Source: Rhizobium indicum (GTDB lineage: Bacteria > Pseudomonadota > Alphaproteobacteria > Rhizobiales > Rhizobiaceae). From it: a stretch of 64,000 bases of DNA. The translations under genes were made by a program, and so were the position numbers. The notes under the pieces are model-generated. The model was given only the letters and a program-made list of their open reading frames with translations, was not told the origin of the DNA and ran no database searches. Positions 1 to 8,942 of this stretch are shown here, piece after piece. The stretch covers positions 620,001 through 684,000 of the forward strand of contig NZ_CP054022.1 of NCBI RefSeq assembly GCF_005862305.2, written 5' to 3'. Within the stretch, counting starts at the first letter, position 1; the number at the start of each line of letters is the position of its first letter.

Positions 1-674
1 CAATCGCCGTCGTGATCATGATCGTGATGCGACGGGAGGTCGAGGCCGAAGGTGTTGACGAGATCGGCCACCTGCGCCGGGCTGAGGAAACGGGGATTGA
101 GGTTGCGCAACAGCAGATAGAGCTTCGCCGTTTCCTCCAGTTCCTCGGTCGCAAAGACCGCAGCCTCCAGGCTGTCGCCGGCGACAACAGGTCCGTGATT
201 GGCCAGAAGCACTGACGAATATTTGCCCGCCAGTCCGCGGATCGCGTCAACCACCGCCGGATCGCCGGGACGATAATAGGGCACCAGCGCGGTTTCGCCG
301 GCGCGCATCAGATAATATGGCGTCATCGGCGGCAGGGCGGCGCGCGGATCGATCTCCGGCAGCATGGTCAGTGCCACCGCGTGGGTAGAGTGAAGATGGA
401 CGATTGCGCGGGCGCTGCCGCGCGTATCGTAAAGGGCAGTGTGCAGCGGAATTTCCTTGGTCGGCTTGTCGCCGGACAGGAGCCGGCCTTCGGCATCGAG
501 CCTGGAGATCCGTGCCGGGTCGAGAAAGCCGAGCGACGCGTTGGTCGGCGTGACCAGCCAGCCGCCATCCTCCAGCCGTAACGATATGTTGCCCGACGAA
601 CCGGGCGTCAGCCCGCGTTCGAACAGCGAGCGGCCGTATCGGCAGATTTCCTCACGCAGGCGCGCGTCGGACAT
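1..674 (-). CDS. otnC: 3-oxo-tetronate 4-phosphate decarboxylase, class II aldolase (3' end outside window)
   Basis: Reading leftward from the ATG at 674 (good Shine-Dalgarno GGAGGAA upstream), the frame stays open to base 1, so the C-terminus is cut off; about 224 residues are visible. It is a class II aldolase/adducin-type protein: an early SSGNIS motif, a zinc-binding HLHSTH around residue 95, and NHGPVVAG followed by a glutamate-rich helix. OtnC proteins decarboxylate 3-oxo-tetronate 4-phosphate to dihydroxyacetone phosphate and CO2. The specific name rests on the neighbours ltnD, otnI and otnK, since class II aldolases alone are functionally ambiguous (fuculose-phosphate aldolase is the alternative). 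A histidine- and aspartate-rich tail (HHDHDHDGD) lies at the window edge. The gene starts 16 bases after the lacI-type gene's stop on the same strand, so the two are probably cotranscribed. Confidence 0.82.
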   Translation of the reverse strand, partial: MSDARLREEICRYGRSLFERGLTPGSSGNISLRLEDGGWLVTPTNASLGFLDPARISRLDAEGRLLSGDKPTKEIPLHTALYDTRGSARAIVHLHSTHAVALTMLPEIDPRAALPPMTPYYLMRAGETALVPYYRPGDPAVVDAIRGLAGKYSSVLLANHGPVVAGDSLEAAVFATEELEETAKLYLLLRNLNPRFLSPAQVADLVNTFGLDLPSHHDHDHDGD

Positions 675-690
675 GACAGTTCCTCCGATA

Positions 691-1689
691 TTAGGCGGTA
701 GCCCCTTCGATCAATTCAAAGCCGAGATCGACGGCCTGTGGCGGCGCATTGGTGACGACCAGTTGCGCGGCGATCTCCCCGGTCGCGACGCGCGGCGTTC
801 GGATGGTCGACAACGGCTGCGGTGTTGCCCGGCCGATATCGAGGCCGTTATAGCCGAAAATGGCGAGCTTCGAGGGGATCGCGATTCCCTTAGCCAGACA
901 GTGAAAATAGCCGCCCAGCGCCATGTCGTCATTGGAGAAATAAACCGCATCGAGATCGGTCGTCCGGGCAAGCAGCCGCTCCAGCCCCAGCCTGCCATTT
1001 TCCACGGACGAAGCGCCTGGGAGAATCTCGCGGGCGACGAGCGGGGCGTCATGCGCAGCGAGCGTTTCGCAAAAGCTGGAAAACCGCTTGCCGGCACGGG
1101 TATCGCGGTTCAGGTCGTGGCCGACATAGCCGATCCGGCGATAGCCCCGCTTCAGCAGGAATGCAGCGCTCTCCCGCCCGGCCGCGCGGTTCGAGAAACC
1201 GACCGCGATATCGAGAGCATCGCCGTCCAGATCGAGCAGTTCGACGACCCGGCACCCGCTGGCGCGCAGCATCTTCACCGTGCCCTCGGTATGCTCGCAT
1301 CCCGCCAGCATGACCGCCGCCGGCCGCCAGGCAAGCATCGCGGCGGCGAGCGCTTCCTCCTTGCCCGGATCATAGTCCGTCACGGAGAAGACCGCCTGAT
1401 ACCGGTTCTCCTCCAGAACGGCACTGGCGCCGCGCAGCACATCGGGAAAGACGATGTTGGACAGCGAGGGAATGACGAAGGCCACAAGACGCGAACCGGT
1501 GGAGGCCAGCGTTCCCGCAATCCGGTTCGGCACATAGCCCAGCCGCTCGACGGCAGCCATCACCCGCTCGCGCGTCTTGCCGGAAAACGAACCGTGGTTG
1601 CGCAGTACGCGCGACACCGTGCTCTCGCCAACACCGGCCGCTTCCGCGACCTCGGCAAGCGTCACCGTCGCCTGATGTTTGAATTCCAT
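691..1689 (-). CDS. LacI-family transcriptional regulator of the threonate cluster
   Basis: 332 residues. An N-terminal LacI helix-turn-helix lies at about residues 9-30 (TLAEVAEAAGVGESTVSRVL), followed by the hinge-proximal GYVPNRIAG and a periplasmic-binding-like effector domain. I start at the ATG at 1689; a longer frame to 1761 would put 24 unlikely residues before the helix-turn-helix. It is divergent from the MFS gene and just upstream of otnC on its own strand, so it most likely represses both, with a tetronate or pathway intermediate as inducer (inference). The three 16-base palindromes at 1795-1864 have the central CG step typical of LacI-family operators and are the obvious targets. 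Confidence 0.9.
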   Translation of the reverse strand: MEFKHQATVTLAEVAEAAGVGESTVSRVLRNHGSFSGKTRERVMAAVERLGYVPNRIAGTLASTGSRLVAFVIPSLSNIVFPDVLRGASAVLEENRYQAVFSVTDYDPGKEEALAAAMLAWRPAAVMLAGCEHTEGTVKMLRASGCRVVELLDLDGDALDIAVGFSNRAAGRESAAFLLKRGYRRIGYVGHDLNRDTRAGKRFSSFCETLAAHDAPLVAREILPGASSVENGRLGLERLLARTTDLDAVYFSNDDMALGGYFHCLAKGIAIPSKLAIFGYNGLDIGRATPQPLSTIRTPRVATGEIAAQLVVTNAPPQAVDLGFELIEGATA

Positions 1690-1794
1690 CGTTACGTTTG
1701 AACCCGACTGTTGAGGTGGTTGCCCGGCCTGCCGGCCCGATGACCACCGCTCTGCCCCCATTTTTCACCGCTACCGTCAAGAAGCAAGGTTTTT

Positions 1795-1864
1795 TTGGCA
1801 GCGCTACCAATTTACCGTTGGCAGCGCTGCCAAAATGGGTTAATGAGAATGGCAGCGCTGCCAA
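1795..1864. promoter_or_regulatory. Triple LacI-type operator (three 16-bp palindromes)
   Basis: Three copies of one palindrome are seen: TTGGCAGCGCTACCAA at 1795-1810, TTGGCAGCGCTGCCAA (perfect) at 1818-1833, and ATGGCAGCGCTGCCAA at 1849-1864. Centres are 23 and 31 bases apart, roughly two and three helical turns. They lie between the divergent LacI gene and the MFS start at 1932. The GCGC centre agrees with known LacI-family sites. Cooperative binding is inferred. Confidence 0.85.
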
Positions 1865-1931
1865 AAAAAATGGCATGGCGTGCCGCGGTAGGATCTCAAG
1901 GAGACCGCGGCAACAATCGGAGGAGAAAATC

Positions 1932-3248
1932 ATGACGCTGCAGACGCAGGCGCCAGTTGTTGGCGTACATCCCGCCCAGACGCTCGAAGACCGTGCCTAT
2001 GGCAAGGTATTCTGGCGCATCGTACCCTTTTTGATGCTGTGCTACGTGGTCGCCTATCTCGACCGCGTCAATGTCGGCTTCGCCAAGCTGCAGATGTCGA
2101 GCGAGCTCGGCCTCTCGGAAGCCGCCTATGGCGTCGGCGCAGGCATTTTCTTCATCGGCTATTTTCTGTTTGAAGTGCCGAGCAACATCATCATGAACAA
2201 GGTTGGCGCGCGGGTGTGGATCGCCCGCATCATGCTTACCTGGGGCGTCATTTCCGCCGCCTTCATGTTCACCTCCTCGGAAACCGTCTTCTATGTCCTG
2301 CGTTTCCTGCTGGGCGTTGCCGAAGCCGGATTTTTTCCCGGCATCATTCTCTATCTGACCGCGTGGTATCCGGCTCATCGCCGCGCCAGGATCATCACAA
2401 CCTTCATGTCGGCGATCCCGATATCCGCCATTTTCGGCAATCCGCTTTCGGGTCTCCTGATGGACAGTTTCCACGGCACGCACGGACTTTCCGGCTGGCA
2501 GTGGATGTTCCTGATCGAAGCCATTCCGGCTATTCTTTTCGGCGTTGCGACGTTCTTCTACCTTGATGACACGATCCAGGGCGCGAAATGGCTGAGCGAT
2601 GAGGAAAAACGCGTGCTGACGGCCAATATCGAGGCGGAGAACCGGGCCAAGACAGCAAGCCCGCACAGCATCGGCGCAACGCTGACCGACCGCCGCGTCT
2701 GGCTGATGTGCCTGATCTATTTCTGCTTCGTGCTCGGGCAATATGGCCTGAATTTCTGGATGCCGACCATCGTCAAGGCCTCGGGCGTCAACGGAAACCT
2801 CAATATCGGCCTGATTTCTGCAATCCCCTATATCTGCACATTCGTCGTGATGCTGGCGCTCGGACGTTCCGCCGACAGGCTGCGCGAACGCCGCTGGCAC
2901 CTCGTCGTCCCGGCCTTCATCGCCGCCGGTGGTTTCGTCGCGGCGACGATGGCGACGAGCACGACGGTCTCGATTGTCTGCCTCTCGCTGGCTGCCGCCG
3001 GCGCCATCAGTTGCGCGCCGCTGTTCTGGTCGCTTCCGACGGCTTTTCTCGCCGGCACGGGCGCTGCGGCCGGCATTGCCTGGATCAACTCGGTCGGTAA
3101 TCTCGCCGGGTTTCTCGGGCCGTTTCTGGTAGGCTATCTCAAAGACTTCACCGGCACCAACAGCGCCGGCATGTATCTGCTGGCGGCTGCGTTAATCATT
3201 GGTTCGCTGGCCGTGTTGACGGTTCCTGCGAAAAGCGTCAATCGCTGA
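1932..3248 (+). CDS. MFS transporter, anion:cation symporter family, probable threonate importer
   Basis: 438 residues with about 12 membrane segments. The first loop carries YLDRVNVGFAKLQM, the signature of the ACS family (RxNxGxA), whose members import organic anions such as phthalate, hexuronates and tartrate. The start at 1932 is set by GGAGGAG seven bases upstream; the frame is open further back but runs through the operators. It is the first gene of the rightward operon with ltnD, otnI and otnK and is controlled from the palindromes at 1795-1864. Its substrate is inferred from the neighbours to be L-threonate or a related tetronate. Confidence 0.88.
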   Translation: MTLQTQAPVVGVHPAQTLEDRAYGKVFWRIVPFLMLCYVVAYLDRVNVGFAKLQMSSELGLSEAAYGVGAGIFFIGYFLFEVPSNIIMNKVGARVWIARIMLTWGVISAAFMFTSSETVFYVLRFLLGVAEAGFFPGIILYLTAWYPAHRRARIITTFMSAIPISAIFGNPLSGLLMDSFHGTHGLSGWQWMFLIEAIPAILFGVATFFYLDDTIQGAKWLSDEEKRVLTANIEAENRAKTASPHSIGATLTDRRVWLMCLIYFCFVLGQYGLNFWMPTIVKASGVNGNLNIGLISAIPYICTFVVMLALGRSADRLRERRWHLVVPAFIAAGGFVAATMATSTTVSIVCLSLAAAGAISCAPLFWSLPTAFLAGTGAAAGIAWINSVGNLAGFLGPFLVGYLKDFTGTNSAGMYLLAAALIIGSLAVLTVPAKSVNR

Positions 3249-3257
3249 GCTACAGCT

Positions 3258-3279
3258 CCTCCGGGATAATACCCGGAGG
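3258..3279. other. Stem-loop between importer and ltnD
   Basis: CCTCCGGG pairs perfectly with CCCGGAGG around a six-base ATAATA loop, ten bases after the importer's stop. No T-tract follows, so it is more likely an mRNA-stabilising or processing hairpin, or a partial attenuator, than a full terminator. Confidence 0.6.
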
Positions 3280-3317
3280 GGCGCAGACCTTTCCTCACAA
3301 GACTGGAGAAGCTCCTC

Positions 3318-4262
3318 ATGTCACCGCTTGCTGAAAACTCAGGTCCCGGCATTATCGCGGCCGTCATCGGTCTTGGTTCCATGGGGCTTGGAATGGCCCA
3401 GTCGATGAAGCGCGCAGGTCTCGATGTCGTTGGATATGACATCACGCCGGCGGCAGTGGACCGCTTCGTCGCCGAGGGCGGACGTGGCGCGGCGACCCCA
3501 GCCGCTGCGGCAAAGGATGCCGACATCGTCGTCTCCGTGGTCGTCAACGGCGCGCAGACCGAGGCCGTGCTGTTCGGGCCTCAAGGCGTCGCAAATGCGA
3601 TGAAGCCCGGCGCCGTCTTCGTCTCGTCGGCCACCATGGATCCCGCCGTCGCGCGCGATCTGGCCGGGCGGGTGGAGGCTCTCGGCCTGCATTACCTCGA
3701 CGCGCCGATTTCGGGCGGTGCGGCCAAGGCGGCGCGTGGCGAACTGACGATCATGGCATCCGGCTCCGGACAGGCCTTCGATACGGCGCGCCCGGGTCTC
3801 GACGCCATGGCCGCCAAGGTCTACGAGCTCGGCGACGAGGCCGGAAAAGGCGCGGCCTTCAAGATGATCAACCAGCTTCTCGCCGGTGTGCACATCGCGG
3901 CCGCCTGTGAGGCCATAACCTTTGCCGCCAAGCAGGGCCTCGACCTCGACAAGGTCTATGAGGTGATCACGGCATCGGCCGGCAATTCCTGGATGTTCGA
4001 AAACCGCGTGCCGCATGTGCTGGCCGGAGACTATACTCCGCTCAGCAGCATCGAGATTTTCGTCAAGGATCTCGGTATCGTCCAGGACATGGCCCGCTCC
4101 GAGCGTTATCCCGTACCGCTCGCGGCAGCAGCCCTGCAGATGTATCTGGCCGCCTCCGGGGCGGGCATGGGCCGTGACGACGATTCCTCGCTGGCGCGGC
4201 TCTATGCCAAGCTTTCCGGCGCTGAATTGCCCAGCTCCACCAAAGAGCCGCAGAGCCTGTAA
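3318..4262 (+). CDS. ltnD: L-threonate dehydrogenase (3-hydroxyisobutyrate dehydrogenase family)
   Basis: 314 residues. An N-terminal Rossmann motif (GLGSMGLGMAQSM, about residues 19-31) is followed by the substrate-binding DAPISGGAAKAARG motif and the catalytic lysine K182 in GAAFKMINQLL, all standard for beta-hydroxyacid dehydrogenases. LtnD oxidises L-threonate at C2 to 2-oxo-tetronate with NAD. The name depends on the fixed order ltnD-otnI-otnK plus otnC, which is the published L-threonate route; tartronate semialdehyde reductase is the main alternative on fold alone. The gene ends 14 bases before otnI. Confidence 0.87.
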   Translation: MSPLAENSGPGIIAAVIGLGSMGLGMAQSMKRAGLDVVGYDITPAAVDRFVAEGGRGAATPAAAAKDADIVVSVVVNGAQTEAVLFGPQGVANAMKPGAVFVSSATMDPAVARDLAGRVEALGLHYLDAPISGGAAKAARGELTIMASGSGQAFDTARPGLDAMAAKVYELGDEAGKGAAFKMINQLLAGVHIAAACEAITFAAKQGLDLDKVYEVITASAGNSWMFENRVPHVLAGDYTPLSSIEIFVKDLGIVQDMARSERYPVPLAAAALQMYLAASGAGMGRDDDSSLARLYAKLSGAELPSSTKEPQSL

Positions 4263-4276
4263 AAGGAACGCTAGAT

Positions 4277-5053
4277 ATGCCGGTTTTCGCCGCCAACCTG
4301 ACGATGATGTTCAACGAATGGGCGTTCCTCGACCGCTTCGACGCCGCAGCCGATGCCGGCTTTGCCGCCGTCGAATACCTCTTTCCCTATGAAGCCACGC
4401 CCGAGGCAATCGCCGAACGGCTTGCCCGCAACAATCTGCAGCAGGCCTTGTTCAACCTGCCGCCGGGCGACTGGGTAGCAGGCGAACGTGGCATCGCCGC
4501 TCTTCCCGGACGGTTCGATGCGCTGAAAGCGGATGTCGAGCGGGCACTGGACTATGCGGCGGCAACGGGCGTCAGACGGTTGCACTTGATGGCAGGCATC
4601 GCCGACCTTCATGACGAAGACGCCGCCTCCTCTTATCGGCGCTCCGTCACCTATGCTGCCGGGCGGCTTGCGGAAAAGGGCATCGATCTCCTGCTCGAGC
4701 CGATCAACGGCCGAAACATGCCTGGATATTTCCTCAACGACTTCGGCGCCGCCGAACGGCTGATCGCCGAATGCGGTCTGCCGAACCTGAAGCTCCAGTT
4801 CGACATCTATCACCGCCAGATCATCCATGGCGACGTCACCATGGCGTTGCGACGCCTGCTGCCGATTGCCGGCCATATCCAGATCGCCAGCGTGCCGTCC
4901 CGCAACGAGCCGGATGGGGAGGAGCTGAACTATCCCTATCTGTTCGGCGAAATCGATCGCCTTGGTTACGACGGTTTCGTCGGCTGCGAATACATCCCGC
5001 GCGGCCACACACTGGACGGTCTTGGCTGGTTCAAACCTTTTGTACGGAGCTAG
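4277..5053 (+). CDS. otnI: 2-oxo-tetronate isomerase (hydroxypyruvate isomerase family)
   Basis: 258 residues with a xylose-isomerase-like TIM barrel. Visible metal and active-site segments are LLLEPINGRNMPGYF (catalytic Glu), LKLQFDIYHRQIIHGD (Asp and His) and GFVGCEYIPRG near the C-terminus (second catalytic Glu). OtnI interconverts 2-oxo- and 3-oxo-tetronate, producing the substrate of the kinase encoded three bases downstream. Hydroxypyruvate isomerase (Hyi) is the close relative, but the DUF1537 kinase next door argues for OtnI. Confidence 0.88.
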   Translation: MPVFAANLTMMFNEWAFLDRFDAAADAGFAAVEYLFPYEATPEAIAERLARNNLQQALFNLPPGDWVAGERGIAALPGRFDALKADVERALDYAAATGVRRLHLMAGIADLHDEDAASSYRRSVTYAAGRLAEKGIDLLLEPINGRNMPGYFLNDFGAAERLIAECGLPNLKLQFDIYHRQIIHGDVTMALRRLLPIAGHIQIASVPSRNEPDGEELNYPYLFGEIDRLGYDGFVGCEYIPRGHTLDGLGWFKPFVRS

Positions 5054-5056
5054 ACG

Positions 5057-6337
5057 ATGGCTATTTTGCTCGGATCAATCGCCGACGACTATACGGGCGC
5101 CTCCGACCTCGCCAACACGCTGACGAAGAACGGTCTGCGCACGGTGCAGACGGTCGGCATCCCCGACCCGTCGCTGGCACTACCGGATGTCGACGCTGTG
5201 GTCGTTTCTCTGAAGATCCGCTCCGTCCCGGCCTCGGACGCCGTGGCGGCGGCGGCGAGCGCCGAGCGATGGCTGCGTCAGCGGGGCGCCGGCCATGTGC
5301 TTTACAAGATCTGCTCGACCTTCGATTCCACCGATGCCGGCAATATCGGTCCGGTCACCGAGGCCTTGAGCGATGCTGCCGGCGGCGGCATCGTACTGGT
5401 AACGCCCGCCTTTCCGGAAACGGGACGCACCGTCTATCTTGGCCATCTGTTCGTTGGCGGACAGCCGCTGAACGAAAGCCCGCTCAAGGACCACCCCCTC
5501 AATCCGATGCATGACGCCAATCTCGTTCGGGTGCTCACCCGACAATCGCGCAACGCTGTCGGACTAATCGATCTGACGACCATCGCGGCCGGACCCGGCG
5601 CCGTCAAAATGAGGCTCGATGCCTTTCGCACCGCAGGCGTCACTGCTGTTATCGCCGATGCGATTTTCGAACGGGATCTTGAAACGCTCGGCGAGGTCGC
5701 TCTCGAGACGCCGGTGTCCACCGGTGCGTCCGGCCTCGGCCTCGGCCTTGCCCGTGCGCTCGTCCGCTCCGGCCGGATATCCTCCGGCGGCGCAACGACG
5801 GCGGACGCCATTCGCCCGGTGGGCGGGCTTTCAGCGATCGTTGCCGGCAGTTGTTCCAAGGCGACACTCCATCAACTCGACATCGCCGAACGATCGATGC
5901 CCGTCCTGCGGCTCGAACCGGAGCGGCTGCTTGCCGGTCCCGATGAGATCGCCGCGGCAATTTCCTGGGCCGGAGACCGCATCTCCGCCGGCCCCGTCGT
6001 GGTCGCCGCGAGTGCTTCGCCTGAAACCGTGTCCCGGCTGCAATCGATCTATGGACGAGAGGCCTCCGGCCATGCGATCGAGACCGCGACGTCGATCATT
6101 ACAGCCGAACTGGTGGAGAGAGGCGTGCGGCGCCTTGTGGTCGCCGGCGGCGAAACCTCGGGCGCGGCAGTCGACAGGCTCGCTATTCCGGCATTTCTGA
6201 TCGGCCCCGAGATTGCGCCCGGCGTGCCGGTGCTGCGCACGGTCGGCAATGCGCAGGGCGACATGCTTCTGGCGTTGAAATCAGGAAACTTCGGAGGCGA
6301 AGATTTCTTTACGGCAGCGCTGGCGATGATGCACTGA
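5057..6337 (+). CDS. otnK: 3-oxo-tetronate kinase (four-carbon acid sugar kinase, DUF1537)
   Basis: 426 residues. The N-terminal acid-sugar-binding domain opens with SIADDYTGASDLANTL, the hallmark of the DUF1537 kinases. The C-terminal nucleotide-binding domain carries RRLVVAGGETSGAAVDRL and a closing GDMLLALKSGNFGGEDFF. The enzyme phosphorylates 3-oxo-tetronate at O4; OtnC then gives DHAP and CO2. It is the last gene of the MFS-ltnD-otnI-otnK run. Confidence 0.92.
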   Translation: MAILLGSIADDYTGASDLANTLTKNGLRTVQTVGIPDPSLALPDVDAVVVSLKIRSVPASDAVAAAASAERWLRQRGAGHVLYKICSTFDSTDAGNIGPVTEALSDAAGGGIVLVTPAFPETGRTVYLGHLFVGGQPLNESPLKDHPLNPMHDANLVRVLTRQSRNAVGLIDLTTIAAGPGAVKMRLDAFRTAGVTAVIADAIFERDLETLGEVALETPVSTGASGLGLGLARALVRSGRISSGGATTADAIRPVGGLSAIVAGSCSKATLHQLDIAERSMPVLRLEPERLLAGPDEIAAAISWAGDRISAGPVVVAASASPETVSRLQSIYGREASGHAIETATSIITAELVERGVRRLVVAGGETSGAAVDRLAIPAFLIGPEIAPGVPVLRTVGNAQGDMLLALKSGNFGGEDFFTAALAMMH

Positions 6338-6492
6338 CAGGACCTGGGTGGGATGGATATCGATCGCTTCTAGCATAAGATGCGGCGGCCGATGATGGCA
6401 AAGCCATAAGATACTGCTTGAACCATGGCCTTCAGACGATCTGCCCGCCGGCGCTCCGGCAGACTGGCGGGCACGACATGAAGGACGCCCCC

Positions 6493-7329
6493 ATGCAAGC
6501 AAGTCAGATCGAAATCGTCCCGTTCGGCCCCGACCATCTGGAAGCCGCCGTCGCGCTCTCCCGGCAGGCGGGCTGGCCGCATCGGACGGAAGATTGGCAG
6601 CTTGCGCTCGCTTTGAGCGAAGGGATGGTTGCGGTCGAGGATGGCAGGGTCGTCGGCACAGTACTCGTCACGCCGTACAAGGGCGATTGTGCGACCATCA
6701 ATATGGTCATCGTCGACGAGACGATGCGCGGCAGGGGTCTCGGCCGCAAGCTAATGGACGCCGCATTGCTGGCCGCCGGAGACCGGCCGCTGAGGCTGGT
6801 GGCGACGACGGCAGGCCTGCCGCTCTACCAGAAGCTTGGCTTCCACGAGACGGGAACCGTGGCGCAACATCAGGGCCTTGCCGGAGACATCGCCGCGCCG
6901 GCGGAAACGCAAGCCGCCACCGACGCCGACCTCCCTGCCATCGCGGCACTCGACCGCCTTGCCTTCGGCGCCGACCGCGAAGGGCTGCTCTCTTATTTGG
7001 CCGGGATCGGCGCATTCGCCGTCCTTCGCCGAGACGGCCACGTTTCGGGCTTCGCTTGCCTGCGCCCCTTCGGCCGCGGCGAAGTGATCGGGCCCGTGGT
7101 GGCCGCCGACGTCGGCGAGGCCCGAAAACTCATCGAACATTTCATCGCCAGACGGCCCGGACGGTTCCTCAGGGTCGACACCACGGCCGAGACCGGGCTT
7201 TCGCCATGGCTCGCCGAACACGGGCTCGCCCATGTCGGCGGCGGAATCACGATGAAAAAGCCCCTCGTCCATCACGCCGCCGACCCGGCCGTCACCACCT
7301 TTGCCCTCGCCAGCCAGGCACTCGGCTGA
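6493..7329 (+). CDS. Tandem-GNAT N-acetyltransferase family protein
   Basis: About 278 residues. The first half is a GNAT domain with the acetyl-CoA loop VDETMRGRGLGRKLMDAAL and the closing LPLYQKLGFHETG; the second half (from about residue 140) resembles the GNAT-related C-terminal domain found in YitH-like proteins. I choose the ATG at 6493 because AAGGA lies eight bases upstream; an ATG at 6478 is also possible. It ends 13 bases before the aminotransferase, suggesting the two are cotranscribed. The acyl acceptor is unknown; an amine or amino acid handled by the neighbouring aminotransferase is a guess from context. Confidence 0.75.
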   Translation: MQASQIEIVPFGPDHLEAAVALSRQAGWPHRTEDWQLALALSEGMVAVEDGRVVGTVLVTPYKGDCATINMVIVDETMRGRGLGRKLMDAALLAAGDRPLRLVATTAGLPLYQKLGFHETGTVAQHQGLAGDIAAPAETQAATDADLPAIAALDRLAFGADREGLLSYLAGIGAFAVLRRDGHVSGFACLRPFGRGEVIGPVVAADVGEARKLIEHFIARRPGRFLRVDTTAETGLSPWLAEHGLAHVGGGITMKKPLVHHAADPAVTTFALASQALG

Positions 7330-7342
7330 TCCGGAGATCTCC

Positions 7343-8719
7343 ATGTACAGCAATTCTCTCATCGAACTCGATCGCGCCCACCTCATCCATCCGGTCGCCT
7401 CCTATCGCGGCCACGAAAAGCTCGGCGTGCGCGTGCTGGCCTCGGCCAAGGGCGCGACAGTCACCGACGCCTCCGGCAAGCAGCTGATCGACGGCTTCGC
7501 CGGCCTCTGGTGCGTCAATGCCGGTTACGGCCACGAGAGCATCGTCGAAGCGGCGGCCCGGCAGATGCGCGAGCTTCCCTATGCGACGGCCTATTTCGGC
7601 CTCGGCTCAGAGCCCGCGATCCGGCTTGCCGGCGAACTCGCCGACCGCGCACCGGGCGATCTCAACCACGTCTATTTCACGCTCGGCGGCTCCGATGCGG
7701 TGGACAGCACGATCCGCTTCACCCGCTATTATTGGCATGCCCGTGGACAGCCTCAGCGCGATCAGTTCATCTCCGTCGAACAGGGCTATCATGGTTCCTC
7801 GACGGTCGGCGCGGGTCTGACCGCGCTACCTGCCTTCCATGCCGGCTTCGGCGTTCCATTCGATTGGCAGCATAAGATCCCGTCTCACTATGCCTATCGC
7901 AACCCGGTGGGCGACAATCCGCAGGCGATCATCGACGCCTCGCTTGCGGCGCTGAAAAGCAAGGTCGAGGCGATCGGTCCGGAACGCGTTGCCGCCTTCT
8001 ATGTCGAGCCGATCCAGGGCTCGGGCGGCGTTCTGGTGCCGCCGAAAGGCTGGATGAAAGCCATGCGCGAATTCTGCCGCGCGCACGACATCCTTTTCGT
8101 GGCGGACGAAGTGATCACCGGCTTTGGCCGCACCGGCCCGCTTTTTGCCTGCAGCGAGGATGAGGTCGTGCCCGACTTCATGACGACCGCCAAGGGCCTC
8201 ACCTCGGGTTACGTCCCCATGGGCGCCGTCTTGATGGCCGATCACGTCTATCAAACGATTGCCGAGGGCGCGGGTGCTGCTGCCGTCGGCCATGGCTATA
8301 CCTATTCGGCCCATCCCGTTAGCGCCGCGGTCGGCCTGGAAGTCCTGAAGCTTTATGAAAACGGTCTTCTCGAAAACGGCGTCAGAGCCGGTGCGCGGCT
8401 GATGCATGGCCTGGAATCGCTGAGGGATCATCCGCTCGTCGGCGATGTCCGCGGCCGCGGCATGCTCGCCGCCGTCGAGCTCGTGGTCGACAAGGTGAAC
8501 AAAACGCCGTTGCCGGCATCTGCCGAACCCGCCCGCCGCATCTTCGATCGCGCATGGGAAAACGGCCTCGTCATCCGCGCCTTCGGCAATGGTGTGCTCG
8601 GCTATGCGCCGCCGCTCTGCTGCACCGAAACGGAGATAGACGCGATCGTCGAGCGCACCCGCACTACGCTGGACGAGACGTTGGAGGACCCGGATGTGCG
8701 TCGGGCGCTGCAGGCCTGA
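7343..8719 (+). CDS. Class III PLP-dependent aminotransferase
   Basis: 458 residues from the ATG at 7343, preceded by GGAG. It has the class III layout: YHGSSTVG, FVEPIQGSGG-type segment, ADEVITGFGRTG with the PLP-ring Asp, and the Schiff-base lysine K284 in TTAKGLTSGYVPMG. Members act on omega-amino acids or amines (beta-alanine, GABA, putrescine, taurine) with pyruvate or 2-oxoglutarate as acceptor, and sequence alone does not settle which. Placement between a GNAT protein, a HAD protein and a peptide-type ABC importer suggests use of an imported amine or amino acid derivative. Confidence 0.88.
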   Translation: MYSNSLIELDRAHLIHPVASYRGHEKLGVRVLASAKGATVTDASGKQLIDGFAGLWCVNAGYGHESIVEAAARQMRELPYATAYFGLGSEPAIRLAGELADRAPGDLNHVYFTLGGSDAVDSTIRFTRYYWHARGQPQRDQFISVEQGYHGSSTVGAGLTALPAFHAGFGVPFDWQHKIPSHYAYRNPVGDNPQAIIDASLAALKSKVEAIGPERVAAFYVEPIQGSGGVLVPPKGWMKAMREFCRAHDILFVADEVITGFGRTGPLFACSEDEVVPDFMTTAKGLTSGYVPMGAVLMADHVYQTIAEGAGAAAVGHGYTYSAHPVSAAVGLEVLKLYENGLLENGVRAGARLMHGLESLRDHPLVGDVRGRGMLAAVELVVDKVNKTPLPASAEPARRIFDRAWENGLVIRAFGNGVLGYAPPLCCTETEIDAIVERTRTTLDETLEDPDVRRALQA

Positions 8720-8942
8720 GAATATCGGGAAACGGTCAGATTCGGTATTTTGTGCCGCCTCATGGTGTCTATTCGGCGAATCCGGCGCAGTGCAGGTGAC
8801 AAACTGAAGTCAACGAAAGGCCTGGATCCCGGCAGATGCGGGCCTTCCCATACAAGAGCGGGACAATGACCCCGCCAGCGGAACAGAATTTTCTTCTTCG
8901 AGAAGCCGAGCTCCCAACGGAGCCGAACACTGGGGAATTCAC

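Noticed and set aside
439..1701. Long plus-strand open frame (420 codons)
   Set aside because: It is the shadow of otnC and the LacI gene on the other strand, and lacks family features.
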